NCBI GenBank assembly: GCA_030652255.1
Contig: JAUSAZ010000138.1
Coordinates: 1 to 39,733, forward strand
Direction: 5' to 3'
Length of the DNA: 39,733 nucleotides
Source: Myxococcales bacterium
GTDB lineage: Bacteria; Myxococcota_A; Polyangia; Polyangiales; Ga0077539
The translations under genes and the position numbers were made by a program. Numbering within the stretch: the stretch's first letter is position 1; each line of letters begins with the position of its first letter. The notes under the pieces were generated by a model. That model saw nothing but the letters and a program-made list of their open reading frames with translations. It searched no databases and was not told the origin of the DNA. Shown here one piece after another: positions 6,244 to 17,355 of this stretch.

Positions 6244-7530
6244 GTGCCGCGACCTCTCGCCTTCGCGCTCGGCGTGCTCGCCCTCCTCCCCGCCTGCGGG
6301 GGGCCTTCGTCCGGGCGCCCCTTTGTCCCACGCCCGGACGCGGGTGCGCTCGACGTCGTGCGCACCGACGTGCCCATGGCCGACCTCGGCGCGGACGAGG
6401 CGCCTGCCCCGGTGGATGTCCCGGCGGATGTTCCTGACGTGCCGAGGGACATCACCCTGGCGCCGGACGCCGCGTGCTCGCGCAGCAGCGTGGCCGCCCG
6501 GGTGGAGCGCCTCCCGGTGGACATCGTCTGGGTGGTCGACAACTCCATCAGCATGGCCCCCGCCATCGACGAGGTCATCCGCGGGCTCAACGACTTCGCG
6601 GCCCTCGTGGGCTCGCGCGGGCTCGACTACCGGGTCGTGATGCTCTCGCTGCGCAACGTCCAGCGAAACGTCACCGTGCCCGACGGTCGGCGCTACGCGG
6701 TGTGCATCCCTGCCCCGCTCGCGGGCGACGATCGATGCGGCAACGGCCCACGCTTCCTGCACTCCTCGGTGGACATCCGCAGCACGCAGCCCCTGGAGCA
6801 GCTGCTCGGCACCCTCGGGCAGACCATGGGGTACACCGCGAGCGACCCGCGCGGCGGAGAGCCCTGGCGGGAGTTTCTGCGGCCCGAGGCCAGCAAGAGC
6901 TTCGTGGTGGTGACCGACGACCAGTCGCGCCTCACGGCCGACCAGTTCGAGACCTTCCGCGGCGGAACCAACCCCAACTCCCGCACCTTCGACCTGCCGC
7001 CGGGCCTGCTCGACCCCTCGTGGGAGGGGCTCTTCGACAACTACACCTTCAGCGGCATCTACGGCTGGGGCGACGAGCGCAACCCCGCCGTGCGGTGCAT
7101 GTACCCCACCGGCGGCTCGGCCGCGGCCTCGGGCGCCGTGTACACCACGCTCGTCGACCGCCGCGGCGGCGTGCGCGCGCGCCTCTGCGACGGCTCCGCC
7201 GCGTGGGGGCCCTTCTTCGACCGCATCGCCACCGCGGTCGAGCGCAGCAGCCGCATCGCGTGCGACCTCGCCCTCCCGGCGCCGCCCGGCGGCTCGGTGC
7301 TCGACCCGCGGCTCGTCAACGTCGTCGTGCGCGGCGCAGCCGAGACCGTCATCGGGAAGGTCGCCAACGCGGCCGCGTGCCGGGCCACCGGCGGCTGGTA
7401 CTACGACAACGAGGCGAGGCCCACGCGGGTCAACCTCTGCCCCGCGTCGTGCGACCGCGCGAACGAAGAACTCCGCGCCGGCAGCGCCTCCATCGAGGTG
7501 CAGTTCGGCTGCATCACCATCCCGGGCTGA
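6244..7530 (+). CDS. Lipoprotein with von Willebrand factor A domain
   Basis: 428 residues from GTG 6244 (MPRPLAFALGVLALLPAC). The signal peptide ends at a lipobox Cys18. Residues 35-75 are an Asp/Val/Pro spacer (DVVRTDVPMADLG, DVPADVPDVPRD). A vWA domain follows with an intact MIDAS start, DNSIS at residues 99-103, so divalent-metal-dependent ligand binding is plausible. The later section has paired cysteines (CIPAPLAGDDRC, CPASC) and no other recognised domain. It should be envelope-anchored and exposed. vWA lipoproteins of this kind are common in predatory or social delta-group bacteria, but the partner is unknown. The ribosome site is weak (GGTAG). Confidence 0.85.
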   Translation: MPRPLAFALGVLALLPACGGPSSGRPFVPRPDAGALDVVRTDVPMADLGADEAPAPVDVPADVPDVPRDITLAPDAACSRSSVAARVERLPVDIVWVVDNSISMAPAIDEVIRGLNDFAALVGSRGLDYRVVMLSLRNVQRNVTVPDGRRYAVCIPAPLAGDDRCGNGPRFLHSSVDIRSTQPLEQLLGTLGQTMGYTASDPRGGEPWREFLRPEASKSFVVVTDDQSRLTADQFETFRGGTNPNSRTFDLPPGLLDPSWEGLFDNYTFSGIYGWGDERNPAVRCMYPTGGSAAASGAVYTTLVDRRGGVRARLCDGSAAWGPFFDRIATAVERSSRIACDLALPAPPGGSVLDPRLVNVVVRGAAETVIGKVANAAACRATGGWYYDNEARPTRVNLCPASCDRANEELRAGSASIEVQFGCITIPG

Positions 7531-7554
7531 TCGCCCGCGCGGTGGGACGGCGCG

Positions 7555-8103
7555 CTACCGGCCCGCGTCGGGGCACACCCAGCCGCCCGCCGAGCAGGTG
7601 CACGCGCCCCCCGGCGGGCGCCCGCTGCACGCGCACTCCGTCACCGGGATCGTCCCCTCGGGGCAGCGCCAGCTCCCGCCCTCGCAGAGCGGCGGGGTGA
7701 GCGTGTCGCCGCAGATGCCGCCGGGCGTGCCCATGATGCAGGACGACGGGCGGCCGATGCACTTCTCCGCGGCGTCGTCGGCGATCGCCGCGTCCGTGTT
7801 CGTGGCGGCGTCGGTGGTGAGGGCGTCGGTGGTGAGGGCGTCGGTGGAGTGAGCGTCGGCGGCGTCGCCGAGGGCGGGGACATCGACCGAGGGCTGATCG
7901 GGCGAGACCAGCGGCCCGGCGTCGGTGCCCGTGTCGGCGGTGCCCGTGTCGGCGGTGCCCACGTCCGCGGTGGGGCGGTCGAGGGCGACGGCGTCGCTCG
8001 CGCCGTCGTCGGCGGCGTCGGTGGGGGTGACCGCCGGGTCGGCGTCGAAGCAGCCGACCAGGAGCGTGAGAAGGGGGAGGCAGCGAAGCAGGGCGGGGCG
8101 CAT
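7555..8103 (-). CDS. Small lipoprotein with TDA/TGT repeats and Cys-rich C-terminus
   Basis: 182 residues from ATG 8103. The signal peptide ends at LLVGC (Cys18). Residues about 25-112 are a low-complexity spacer with in-frame tandem repeats (ADTGT units, DALTT units, TDAAT), encoded by near-identical 15-base DNA repeats around 7815-7850 and 7925-7960 that could vary in number. The last 70 residues hold about ten cysteines (CIGRPSSC, CGDTLTPPLC, CACSGRPPGGACTC), likely a disulfide-stabilised knot displayed on the cell surface. No known family is recognised. It is convergent with the vWA lipoprotein gene, 24 bp away. Confidence 0.75.
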   Translation of the reverse strand: MRPALLRCLPLLTLLVGCFDADPAVTPTDAADDGASDAVALDRPTADVGTADTGTADTGTDAGPLVSPDQPSVDVPALGDAADAHSTDALTTDALTTDAATNTDAAIADDAAEKCIGRPSSCIMGTPGGICGDTLTPPLCEGGSWRCPEGTIPVTECACSGRPPGGACTCSAGGWVCPDAGR

Positions 8104-8190
8104 GGGGCATCCGTGCCTAGCGGGAGCGTGTCCGTCAAGCGCCCGCGGCGCCGGGTTCAATGGCACCATCGCGGGATCGGAGGTCCGTCC

Positions 8191-8700
8191 ATGCGCACCA
8201 CAACCATGCTGGCGATCGTGAGCGTCCTGTCCCTCGGCTGCGCTACGGCGCCGCGGCCGTCTGCCTGCGTCGACCCCGCCGCGGTCGCCTCGCTGCCGCG
8301 GTGGATGTCGCCAGGCGCCGAGCTCGCCGCGACGACGCCGGTCACCTCGCGCACCCTCTTCGTCGAGGGCCCCGCGCGCGGGACCATCCGCATCCCCGGG
8401 GAGGTCGTGCGCGACCCGCTCGCGGAGGCGATGGGGGCGCGCGGTCGACAGCGCATCCGCTCGATGTCCCTGCGCGAGGCGCCGGTCACCGACACGCTGC
8501 GCATGTTCGCCGAGATGGGCGGCTTCAACGTGGTGTTCTCCGACGACGTGCCGGGCCGCACGGTGACGCTCTCCCTGCGCGACGTGACCATCCTCGGCGC
8601 CTTCCGCACGGTGCTCTCGGCCGCGCGCCTCGGCGCCGACGCGCCCGACGGTGGCATCGTCTCGGTGCACCCCCGCGGGGCCGACGTGGCGACGCGCTGA
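8191..8700 (+). CDS. Lipoprotein with stand-alone STN/secretin-N domain
   Basis: 169 residues from ATG 8191, with GGAGGT at 8179-8184. The signal peptide ends at LSLGC (Cys17). Residues about 95-160 (MSLREAPVTDTLRMFAEMGG, then FNVVFSDDVPGRTVTLSLRD and ILGAFRTVLSAARLG) match the STN-type domain that precedes secretins such as PilQ: a beta-alpha fold around the 'aligned with loss of function of a gate' region. There is no secretin pore and the protein stops right after the domain. It could be a periplasmic adaptor of a secretin or TonB-type system encoded elsewhere. It is convergent with the kinase gene, 14 bp away. Confidence 0.75.
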   Translation: MRTTTMLAIVSVLSLGCATAPRPSACVDPAAVASLPRWMSPGAELAATTPVTSRTLFVEGPARGTIRIPGEVVRDPLAEAMGARGRQRIRSMSLREAPVTDTLRMFAEMGGFNVVFSDDVPGRTVTLSLRDVTILGAFRTVLSAARLGADAPDGGIVSVHPRGADVATR

Positions 8701-8714
8701 GGGCTCTCGCCCGG

Positions 8715-11700
8715 CTACCTCCGCCCCGGGGCGCACGCCGCGGGGTCGGGTGGAGACGGGCTGACGGCGGTGCCGTCGAGGCGCCACGGGCTCACACAGC
8801 GGGCGCGGCGCGCGACCGAGGCGGCGTCACCCGCGTAGGCGCCCACCGACCAGACCCAGGCCTGGGTGGCCATCCCCGAGATCACGAGCTGCCCTCCGTC
8901 GGGGCTCCACCGGAGCCCGGTTGGGACGTCGGGGAAGGGCGTCGCGGCGGCCAGCAGGCGCCCGGAGGCGGCTTCCCAGACGCGGGCGATGCGGTCCATG
9001 CCCACCGTGGCCACGAAGGCGCCGCCGGGGTGGACGCGGACCACGGCGACGACCCCGTCGAAGGCGTGCCAGGAGCGGGCGACGGCGCCCGCGCGGAGAT
9101 CGACGATGGACACATCGCCGCCCGCCGACCCCAGGGCGAGCGTGGCGCCGTCGCGCGACACGTCGGCGCTGGAGACCATCGACACGGCGAACTCCCCCAC
9201 GATGCGGGCGCTCGCCGGGTCGACGAGGAAGACCCCGGAGGGCTGCGCGGTGACCACCTCGCCCCGCGGCGTCGTGGGCAGGTCGACGAGGCGGCTCTCG
9301 GAGAGCGAGCGGTCATCGACGCGCGCGCCCGAGGCGGAGTCCCACACGGTCACGGCGCCGTCCTCGCCGAGCGCCACCACCCGTCGCGTGGGCTCGTGGA
9401 GCCGCGCCGCGAGCACGGGCGACCCGGTGGAGATGCGCGCCCGCTCGCGCCGGGCGGACAGGTCCCAGAGGCGCACGGTGCCGTCGAAGCCGTGGGTGAG
9501 CGCCGTCGCGCCGTCGCGGGTGAAGGACACCTCGCGCACCCGCCCGGCGTGCCCGTCGAGGGTGCCGCGGGCAGCGCCGGTCGCGGCGTCCCAGAGGGAG
9601 ACGGCGCCGTCCTCGCGGGAGGTCGCCAGCGTTCGCCCGTCGGGGGAGAGCGCCACCGAGCGAAGCCCCTGCGGGTTGGGCGGCGGGAGCGCCTCCCCGG
9701 GGGCGATGGGCGCCTCGGGCTGCGGATCGGCCGTGCCCACGGTGTATCGCGGCGCGCCGGTGGCGGCGTCCCACGCCCGCGCGGTGCCGTCGTTGGAGGC
9801 GGTGTACAGCACGGCGCCGCGGGCATCGAAGACGGCGCTCCGCACCCGGGCGCGGTGCCCGATCAGCCGTCGCAGCGCCGCCGAGGGCGCGGTCGACACC
9901 ACGCGCATCGTCGCCGCCTCGCCCGCGAGCACCATCCGGCCGTCGCGCACGTCGACGCTGAAGATCCCGCCGTCGCCCGGGAGCAGGCCGTCGAGCTCTC
10001 CGCGCGCGGCGTCCCAGGTGCGCAGGGCGCCCGCCTCGTCGACGGTGATCAGCCTCGCGCCGACGAACTCCGCGTGGTTGGCGCTGCCGTGGTGGCCCGC
10101 CAGCGACGCGAGCTTCTCGCCGGTGCGGAGGCTCCAGACGGGCACCGCGGGGTCGACGACCGCGGCGGCGACGAGCGCGCCGCTCGGATCGACCGTCACG
10201 CGATAGACGGCCTCGCCGCCCGCGAAGGTGCGGAGGGCCTGCGCCGTCGCGACGTCCCACGCGATGACCGCGCCGTCGTCGCCGCCGCTCACCAACGTGT
10301 CGGGCGCCGCCCACGCGAGGCTGTTCACATGGCCCAGGTGACCCGCGAGCACCGTGGGCGCCCCGAGGGTGGCGGCGTCCCAGACGAGCACCCGGCCGTC
10401 GTCGCTGGCGGTCGCGAGGCGGCGCCCGTCGGGCGAGAAGCGCAGGTCGCGAATCCTCGATGCGTGGGCGGCCGGGCGGATCACCCCGGTCCACGGGGGC
10501 GCTGCCAGCCAGACGCCGAGGGCGCCGCCGCGGTCGCCGAGCGCGAAGCGGGCGCCGTCGGGAGACCAGTCCGCGGCCTGCGAGGTCTCACCGGGCGCGA
10601 GGGTGACGCGCGTGAGCGGCGCTCCGTCGGCGGTGGCGAAGACCGTGATGCCCCCGTCGGCGTGCACCCCGAGCACCCGGGCGCCGTCCGGGGAGAGCCG
10701 ACCCGTGAGGGGTCCCTCCCGCGACCAGCGCATCCGCCGCGCGGCCACGTCCCACGCCTGGAGGGCGCTGCCGAAGCCGGCGCTCAAGAGCAGCGCGCCG
10801 TCGGGCGTGAGCGCCGCCCACTGCACGCCGCCGCGCTGGGCGGGCGCGACGTCGAGCACGCCCGCGTATGGGGCGAGCGCGCGCGCCGTGAGCAGGCGGA
10901 GCGTCGGCGGTCCATCGGGCCGTCCCCCCCACGAGCCCGCCAGGAGGGGCAGCGCCCGGCCCGCTTCGCCCGCGAGCAGGGCCTGCCGGGCGAGCTCCTC
11001 GAGCCCCTCGCCAAGCCGCCGCTCTGCGAGGGCCCGCGCGCGCACGGCGACGCTCCGCTGCCTCGCGGCCTCGTCGCGCTCGGCGGCGATGCGACGGACG
11101 CTGTACGCCCCGAAGGCCCCGAGCGCCGCGAGCGCGGAGAGCACCGTGACGACGGGCGCGCGGTGACGTCGCACCCAGCGCAGGACGAGCTGCGCCGGGG
11201 TGTAGTGATGGGCGCGCACCAGCTGCCCCGCCTGGAAGCGACGGAGGTCCTCCGCGAGGCCCTTCGCGGTGGGGTAGCGGTCGGCAGGGCGCTGGGCCAT
11301 CGCTCGCTCGACGATCGCCACGAGCTCGGGGGGGATCTCCGGCGCCAGCCCGGCAAGGGGCCTCGGCGGACCTTCGGTGACCCGGCGCAGCACCTCGTGG
11401 GCGCCGTTGGACTCGGCGTAGGGCCGACGGCCGCCGAGCACGTGGTAGAGCATCGCGCCGATGGCGTAGACGTCCGCGCGCTCGTCGACGACCTCGCCGC
11501 GGGCCTGCTCGGGCGGCATGTACGCAGGCGTGCCCATCACCGAGCCCGCCACGGTGGCGCCCTCGTCGGCGGTGGCAGTGGCGGCGGTGGGGAGCGCCGT
11601 GGCCTCCTCGCCGCTCGCGAGGTTGCGGGCGAGGCCCCAGTCGATCACCACCGTCTCTCCGTAGGCGCCCACCAGCACGTTGGCGGGCTTCAGGTCGCGG

Positions 11701-12194
11701 TGGATCACCCGCTCTCCGTGCGCGTACGCGAGGGCGTCGGCCACGTCGATGACGTGCGGCAGCAGCGCGAGGCGCTCGCCGGGTGTCGCGCCCGCCACGA
11801 GGTCTTCGAGGGTGCGGCCCTGCACCAGCTTCATGGCGAAGAAGGGCTCGCGCTCGGACCAGCGCCCGACCTCGTACACCGGCACGATCGACGGGTGCTG
11901 GAGGTTGGCCGTCACGAGCGCCTCGCGGGCGAAGCGCGCCAGCACGTCGCGATCGGCCACGCGCACCTCCTTGATGGCCACGACGCGCCCGGTGCGCTGG
12001 TCGTACGCGCGGAAGATGCGACCGAGGCCGCCGCGGGCGAACTCCTCCTGCACCGCGTAGAGCGAGCGGTCGACGGGCAGCAGCCGCTCGGCCGTCGCGC
12101 CCCGCACCCGCGCTCCGAGGGAGCGGTCGCCGTCGCCGGAGGCAACGGGCTCGTCGGCGGACTCCCCGGGCGCTCGCTCGGGGCCGCGGCTCAC
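8715..12194 (-). CDS. Membrane Ser/Thr protein kinase with WD40 propellers
   Basis: 1159 residues from GTG 12194, which overlaps the upstream stop (GTGA). The kinase domain spans residues about 41-310: glycine loop ARGGLGRIF, VAIKEV Lys75, HRDLKPANV with catalytic Asp167, DWG in place of DFG (Asp185) and the activation segment GTPAYMPPEQ. A single membrane segment follows at about 345-365 (VVTVLSALAALGAFGAYSV), so the WD40 part lies on the opposite side of the membrane from the kinase. From about residue 430 to the end there are roughly a dozen WD40 blades (DGRVLVWDAATLG, DGAVSLWDAATGA, DGTVRLWDLSARR), enough for two propellers. It probably phosphorylates partners in response to something bound by the propellers. 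It is co-translated with the Tlc-HEAT-cNMP protein. Confidence 0.93.
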   Translation of the reverse strand: MSRGPERAPGESADEPVASGDGDRSLGARVRGATAERLLPVDRSLYAVQEEFARGGLGRIFRAYDQRTGRVVAIKEVRVADRDVLARFAREALVTANLQHPSIVPVYEVGRWSEREPFFAMKLVQGRTLEDLVAGATPGERLALLPHVIDVADALAYAHGERVIHRDLKPANVLVGAYGETVVIDWGLARNLASGEEATALPTAATATADEGATVAGSVMGTPAYMPPEQARGEVVDERADVYAIGAMLYHVLGGRRPYAESNGAHEVLRRVTEGPPRPLAGLAPEIPPELVAIVERAMAQRPADRYPTAKGLAEDLRRFQAGQLVRAHHYTPAQLVLRWVRRHRAPVVTVLSALAALGAFGAYSVRRIAAERDEAARQRSVAVRARALAERRLGEGLEELARQALLAGEAGRALPLLAGSWGGRPDGPPTLRLLTARALAPYAGVLDVAPAQRGGVQWAALTPDGALLLSAGFGSALQAWDVAARRMRWSREGPLTGRLSPDGARVLGVHADGGITVFATADGAPLTRVTLAPGETSQAADWSPDGARFALGDRGGALGVWLAAPPWTGVIRPAAHASRIRDLRFSPDGRRLATASDDGRVLVWDAATLGAPTVLAGHLGHVNSLAWAAPDTLVSGGDDGAVIAWDVATAQALRTFAGGEAVYRVTVDPSGALVAAAVVDPAVPVWSLRTGEKLASLAGHHGSANHAEFVGARLITVDEAGALRTWDAARGELDGLLPGDGGIFSVDVRDGRMVLAGEAATMRVVSTAPSAALRRLIGHRARVRSAVFDARGAVLYTASNDGTARAWDAATGAPRYTVGTADPQPEAPIAPGEALPPPNPQGLRSVALSPDGRTLATSREDGAVSLWDAATGAARGTLDGHAGRVREVSFTRDGATALTHGFDGTVRLWDLSARRERARISTGSPVLAARLHEPTRRVVALGEDGAVTVWDSASGARVDDRSLSESRLVDLPTTPRGEVVTAQPSGVFLVDPASARIVGEFAVSMVSSADVSRDGATLALGSAGGDVSIVDLRAGAVARSWHAFDGVVAVVRVHPGGAFVATVGMDRIARVWEAASGRLLAAATPFPDVPTGLRWSPDGGQLVISGMATQAWVWSVGAYAGDAASVARRARCVSPWRLDGTAVSPSPPDPAACAPGRR

Positions 12195-15100
12195 GGCGCG
12201 CCGTCCATGCGCTCGTTGGCCGCGCGCAGCCGACGGGTGAGCACCCGCAGCACCCCGGACGCCACCTCCGGGCGCTCGCGGAGCAGGTCGGCGAAGTCCT
12301 CCTGCGCGACGCGGAGCAGGGTCACCGACGTGGCCGCGGTCGCGGTGGCGCTGCGCGGCGCCGGGTCGAGCAGGGCCATCTCGCCGAAGACCTCGCGCTC
12401 GCCCATCGTGGCGAGGGTGCGCCCCCCGCGCGAGACCCGCACCGACCCTTCGACCACCAGGAAGAGCGCGTCGCCGCGGTCGCCCTCGCGGAAGACCTCG
12501 TCCTCCTCGTCGACCGCGAGCTCGGTGGTGATGCCCGCGAGCTCCACCAGGTCTTCGCTCGGCACCATGGCGAACAGCTCCAGGCCCTTCAGGAACAGTA
12601 CCTTCTCCGCCGTGGTGATCATCGGTCCTCTCTGCTCCGGGTGGTCGATGCGCGCCAGGGCGCCCGCGGCGGTCTCCCGCACGATCGCCCGCGGGTCTGC
12701 GGCGAGGGCGCGGAGCCTCGGGCGGGCGGAGAGCACCTCCGCGGCCCCGGCGTGGTACGCGGCGCACGCGACCATCCACGCGCTGGCGTCGTCGAGCAGC
12801 GCCTCCACCCACCCATCGCGGGTGCGCGCGGGGAGCTTCAGGCGCCGCCCCGCCGCGGCGAGGCGGTCGGCGCGCGGCGACTCCTCGACGAGCGCCACCA
12901 CCAGGGGCCTCAGCGACGCGATCTCCCGGGCCCAGTCGCTGGAGTCCAGGAGCTCGACGGCGTTGGCGCGGCGCACCGGGTCGGGCTCGTCGAGGTTGGC
13001 GCGCACCGTGGCGAGGTCGAGCTCGGGCTGCACCGCGCCCAGCAGGTGGAAGACCCGGTTGCGGGCCCGCTCGGTGCGCTCCCGCAGGGCGCGGGAGATG
13101 AGCGCCGCGGGGCCCTCGACGTCGGCGGGGCGGTAGGGCAGCAGGGCCCTCGTGCCGTCGGTGCGAAGGGCCGACTCGTCGCGCCCGAGGCCCTCGGCGG
13201 CGGCCACCGCGGTGAAGGCCCGCGTGAGCTCGGCCTCGCACGCGGCGATCATGGCGTCGGTGGGGAGCTCGACCCCGGGGGACCCGGCGCGGGCGCGGGC
13301 CAGGGCCTCGCAGGCCGCGTCGCGCGAGGCTTCGTCGTCGGCGGGGAGGGCGCCGGCGACCGCGGCGAGGGTGGAGCGCGTGCCCAGGGCCCCGAGCGCG
13401 CGGAGGGCGGTGGGGCACAGCGCGGGTGAAGCGAGCGCCCCGATGAGCGCGGGCTCCGCGGCGGCGCCGACGGCGGCGGCGGCCTCGGCGGCGTGCCGGG
13501 CGTCGCGGCGGTCGGCGAAGCGGAGCAGCAGCGCGGGCAGCAGCGCGGGGTCGGGCGCGAGGCGGGCGAGCTCGAGGCCCAGGGCGCGGGCTTCGCGGGC
13601 GGCGTCCGCGAGGAGGGCGCTCGCCCGGGCGGAGACCCTCGCGCGGGCGTCGGCGTCGCCGTGGCGGTGCATCGCCTCGGCGGCGGCGGCGACGAGGGGC
13701 GCCTCGTCGGCGTCGAGGAGGGGGGACACCCGGGCGAGCTGCGCGGGCCCGGCTGCGCGCGCGGCGGCGGCGCGGACGCCGGGGTCGGTGTCGGCGAGGG
13801 CGCGGTCGAGCTCGGCGTCGCCGAGGCCGCAGGGCGCGAGGCAGGCGAGGGCGCCCGAGCGGATCGCGGCGTCGGGGTGCGCCGCGAGGGCGCGGAGCTC
13901 GACATCGAGGGCGCCGGGGGCGAGGCGCGCGAGGTCGAGGGCGTGGCGGAGCGTCGCGGGGTCGCCGGAGCGCAGGGCCTCCCGCGCGGCGCGCTCGATG
14001 TCGCGGGTCACCACGTCGTCGGGGGCGCCGGTCGCGATGCGACGGCGGCGCAGGGTCTCGGCGAGGGAGCGCGCGTAGGCGGTGCGCAGCCGGAGCACGG
14101 CGACGATCCAGAGGACCGCGGCGACCACGGTGACGGCGGCGAGGGGACCGAGGGCACCGGAGACGGCGCGGTAGCCGAAGAGCGCGGCGCCGGAGAGGGC
14201 CTCGGTGCCGGGCTTGATGACTCCGTCGATGGTGGCCTTGCGGCGGCCCCGCACGGCGGCGGGCACCGGGAGGTAGAGCAGCTGCATCGCGGCGTCGTGG
14301 AGGGTGTAGCGGAACACGTCGCCGGCCTCGCTGACGGTGGCCGCGGGGAGGGTGGGCGAGGCGAGGATGCCGAGGGCGCTCAGCCCGAGGGTTCCGGGAA
14401 GGAAGAGCAGGGCGCCGGTCACGCCGAAGCGCTCGAGCACCCGCGCGGTGACGAAGAACTGCACGAAGAGCGAGACGGCCCCGATGCCGCTGGAGAGCAG
14501 CGCGAAGAAGCGCAGCATGGCGACGCGGTCGCCCGCGAAGGTGTGCGCGGCGATGGTCTTGAACTGGAAGTCGAGGAGCGTGGAGGCGAGCACCCCGCAC
14601 GCGATCATCGGCCCGAGCAGGCGGAGGTGCCCGGTGCCCGGCGGGTCGACGGCGGGAGGCGGGGCGGCGGCGGACGGGGAGCGCGGGGCGGCGCGCCGGG
14701 CGGTGGGGCGGCGGGCCACGAGGGTGGAGAGCAGCGCGACGGCGAGGAGGAAGCCCGCGACGGCGAGTAGCAGCGCCTCGGCGCCGGTGCGGGTCACGAG
14801 CTGGGAGATGAGCACGCCGACGGTGATGTTGGCGACGGTGCCGCCCGCGGCGATGATCCCGAAGATGCGGCGGGCCTCGCGGGGGGAGAAGCGGTCGCCG
14901 GCGCTGGTCCAGAACTGCATCATCGCGAGGGCGCCCATCACCTCCACGCCGACGTAGAGCGCGTAGTAGACCCAGCGCGGCCCGAGGGCCCACCAGGCCG
15001 CGAGCGCGAGCGCCGCCAGGGCCACCGAGGTCGCCCGCACCAGGCGGTCGCGGCGCACCCGGTCGGCGACGCGGGCGTAGAGGAGCCCGACCGCGCTCAC

Positions 15101-15265
15101 CGCGAGCGGCGAGAGCACGTACATGAGCGGCAGCCGCGAGGGGGACTCGTGCGCCAGGAAGAGCGCGTCGCGCACCGAGCGGCCCACGAAGAAGGCCGCG
15201 ACGGCGCAGTAGTTCCACGCGAAGAGGAGCGCGGCCTCCTTCCGCTGTCCGGGCCGGAGCGTCAC
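12191..15265 (-). CDS. Tlc (ATP/ADP translocase)-like protein fused to HEAT repeats and cNMP-binding domain
   Basis: 1024 residues from GTG 15265; no clear ribosome site. Residues 1-400 are a polytopic membrane domain resembling the NTP/NDP exchange transporter (Tlc) family and its bacterial relatives (WNYCAVAAFFVGRSVRDALFL, RIFGIIAAGGTVANITVG). Residues about 405-870 are Ala-rich helical repeats with HEAT spacing. Residues about 881-1024 are a cyclic-nucleotide-binding domain (FAMVPSEDLVELAG, then VFREGDRGDALFLVVEGSV and GEMALLDPAPRSATATA; the GEMALL...PRSA phosphate-binding cassette is intact). It may be a sensor or regulated transporter instead of a true ATP importer, because free-living bacteria rarely import ATP. 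It overlaps the kinase by 4 bp, which implies a joint signalling function. Confidence 0.87.
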   Translation of the reverse strand: MTLRPGQRKEAALLFAWNYCAVAAFFVGRSVRDALFLAHESPSRLPLMYVLSPLAVSAVGLLYARVADRVRRDRLVRATSVALAALALAAWWALGPRWVYYALYVGVEVMGALAMMQFWTSAGDRFSPREARRIFGIIAAGGTVANITVGVLISQLVTRTGAEALLLAVAGFLLAVALLSTLVARRPTARRAAPRSPSAAAPPPAVDPPGTGHLRLLGPMIACGVLASTLLDFQFKTIAAHTFAGDRVAMLRFFALLSSGIGAVSLFVQFFVTARVLERFGVTGALLFLPGTLGLSALGILASPTLPAATVSEAGDVFRYTLHDAAMQLLYLPVPAAVRGRRKATIDGVIKPGTEALSGAALFGYRAVSGALGPLAAVTVVAAVLWIVAVLRLRTAYARSLAETLRRRRIATGAPDDVVTRDIERAAREALRSGDPATLRHALDLARLAPGALDVELRALAAHPDAAIRSGALACLAPCGLGDAELDRALADTDPGVRAAAARAAGPAQLARVSPLLDADEAPLVAAAAEAMHRHGDADARARVSARASALLADAAREARALGLELARLAPDPALLPALLLRFADRRDARHAAEAAAAVGAAAEPALIGALASPALCPTALRALGALGTRSTLAAVAGALPADDEASRDAACEALARARAGSPGVELPTDAMIAACEAELTRAFTAVAAAEGLGRDESALRTDGTRALLPYRPADVEGPAALISRALRERTERARNRVFHLLGAVQPELDLATVRANLDEPDPVRRANAVELLDSSDWAREIASLRPLVVALVEESPRADRLAAAGRRLKLPARTRDGWVEALLDDASAWMVACAAYHAGAAEVLSARPRLRALAADPRAIVRETAAGALARIDHPEQRGPMITTAEKVLFLKGLELFAMVPSEDLVELAGITTELAVDEEDEVFREGDRGDALFLVVEGSVRVSRGGRTLATMGEREVFGEMALLDPAPRSATATAATSVTLLRVAQEDFADLLRERPEVASGVLRVLTRRLRAANERMDGAP

Positions 15266-15390
15266 GGGCCGCGATCGTAGAGCATCGCCGGGGCCCCGCG
15301 GCGGAAAGCGCCCCAGCGGGGATCATCGCGCCCCCGGCAAGCGTCGGCTTAAGGTCGCGCGGAGGGTGAGACTGTGCTTAAGAGCGCGCC

Positions 15391-17351
<1,961 letters not shown>

Positions 17352-17355
<4 letters not shown>

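Noticed and set aside
7531..7554. Terminator between the convergent lipoprotein genes
   Set aside because: Only a weak GC stem and no T-run in 24 bases; not distinguishable from background.
8160..13136. A plus-strand open frame of about 1658 codons
   Set aside because: It lies antisense to the kinase and Tlc-like genes, is rich in Arg/Gly/His/Ala, has no domain, and arises from the GC bias at third positions.
12195..15326. Extension of the kinase frame upstream to 15326
   Set aside because: It overlaps the Tlc-like gene in another frame with compositionally shadow-like residues; the GTG at 12194 overlapping the upstream stop is the natural start.
15348..15382. Two CTTAAG sites 29 bp apart upstream of the ABC-F gene
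   Set aside because: Six-base palindromes are too short and there is no further symmetry; no support for a regulatory role.
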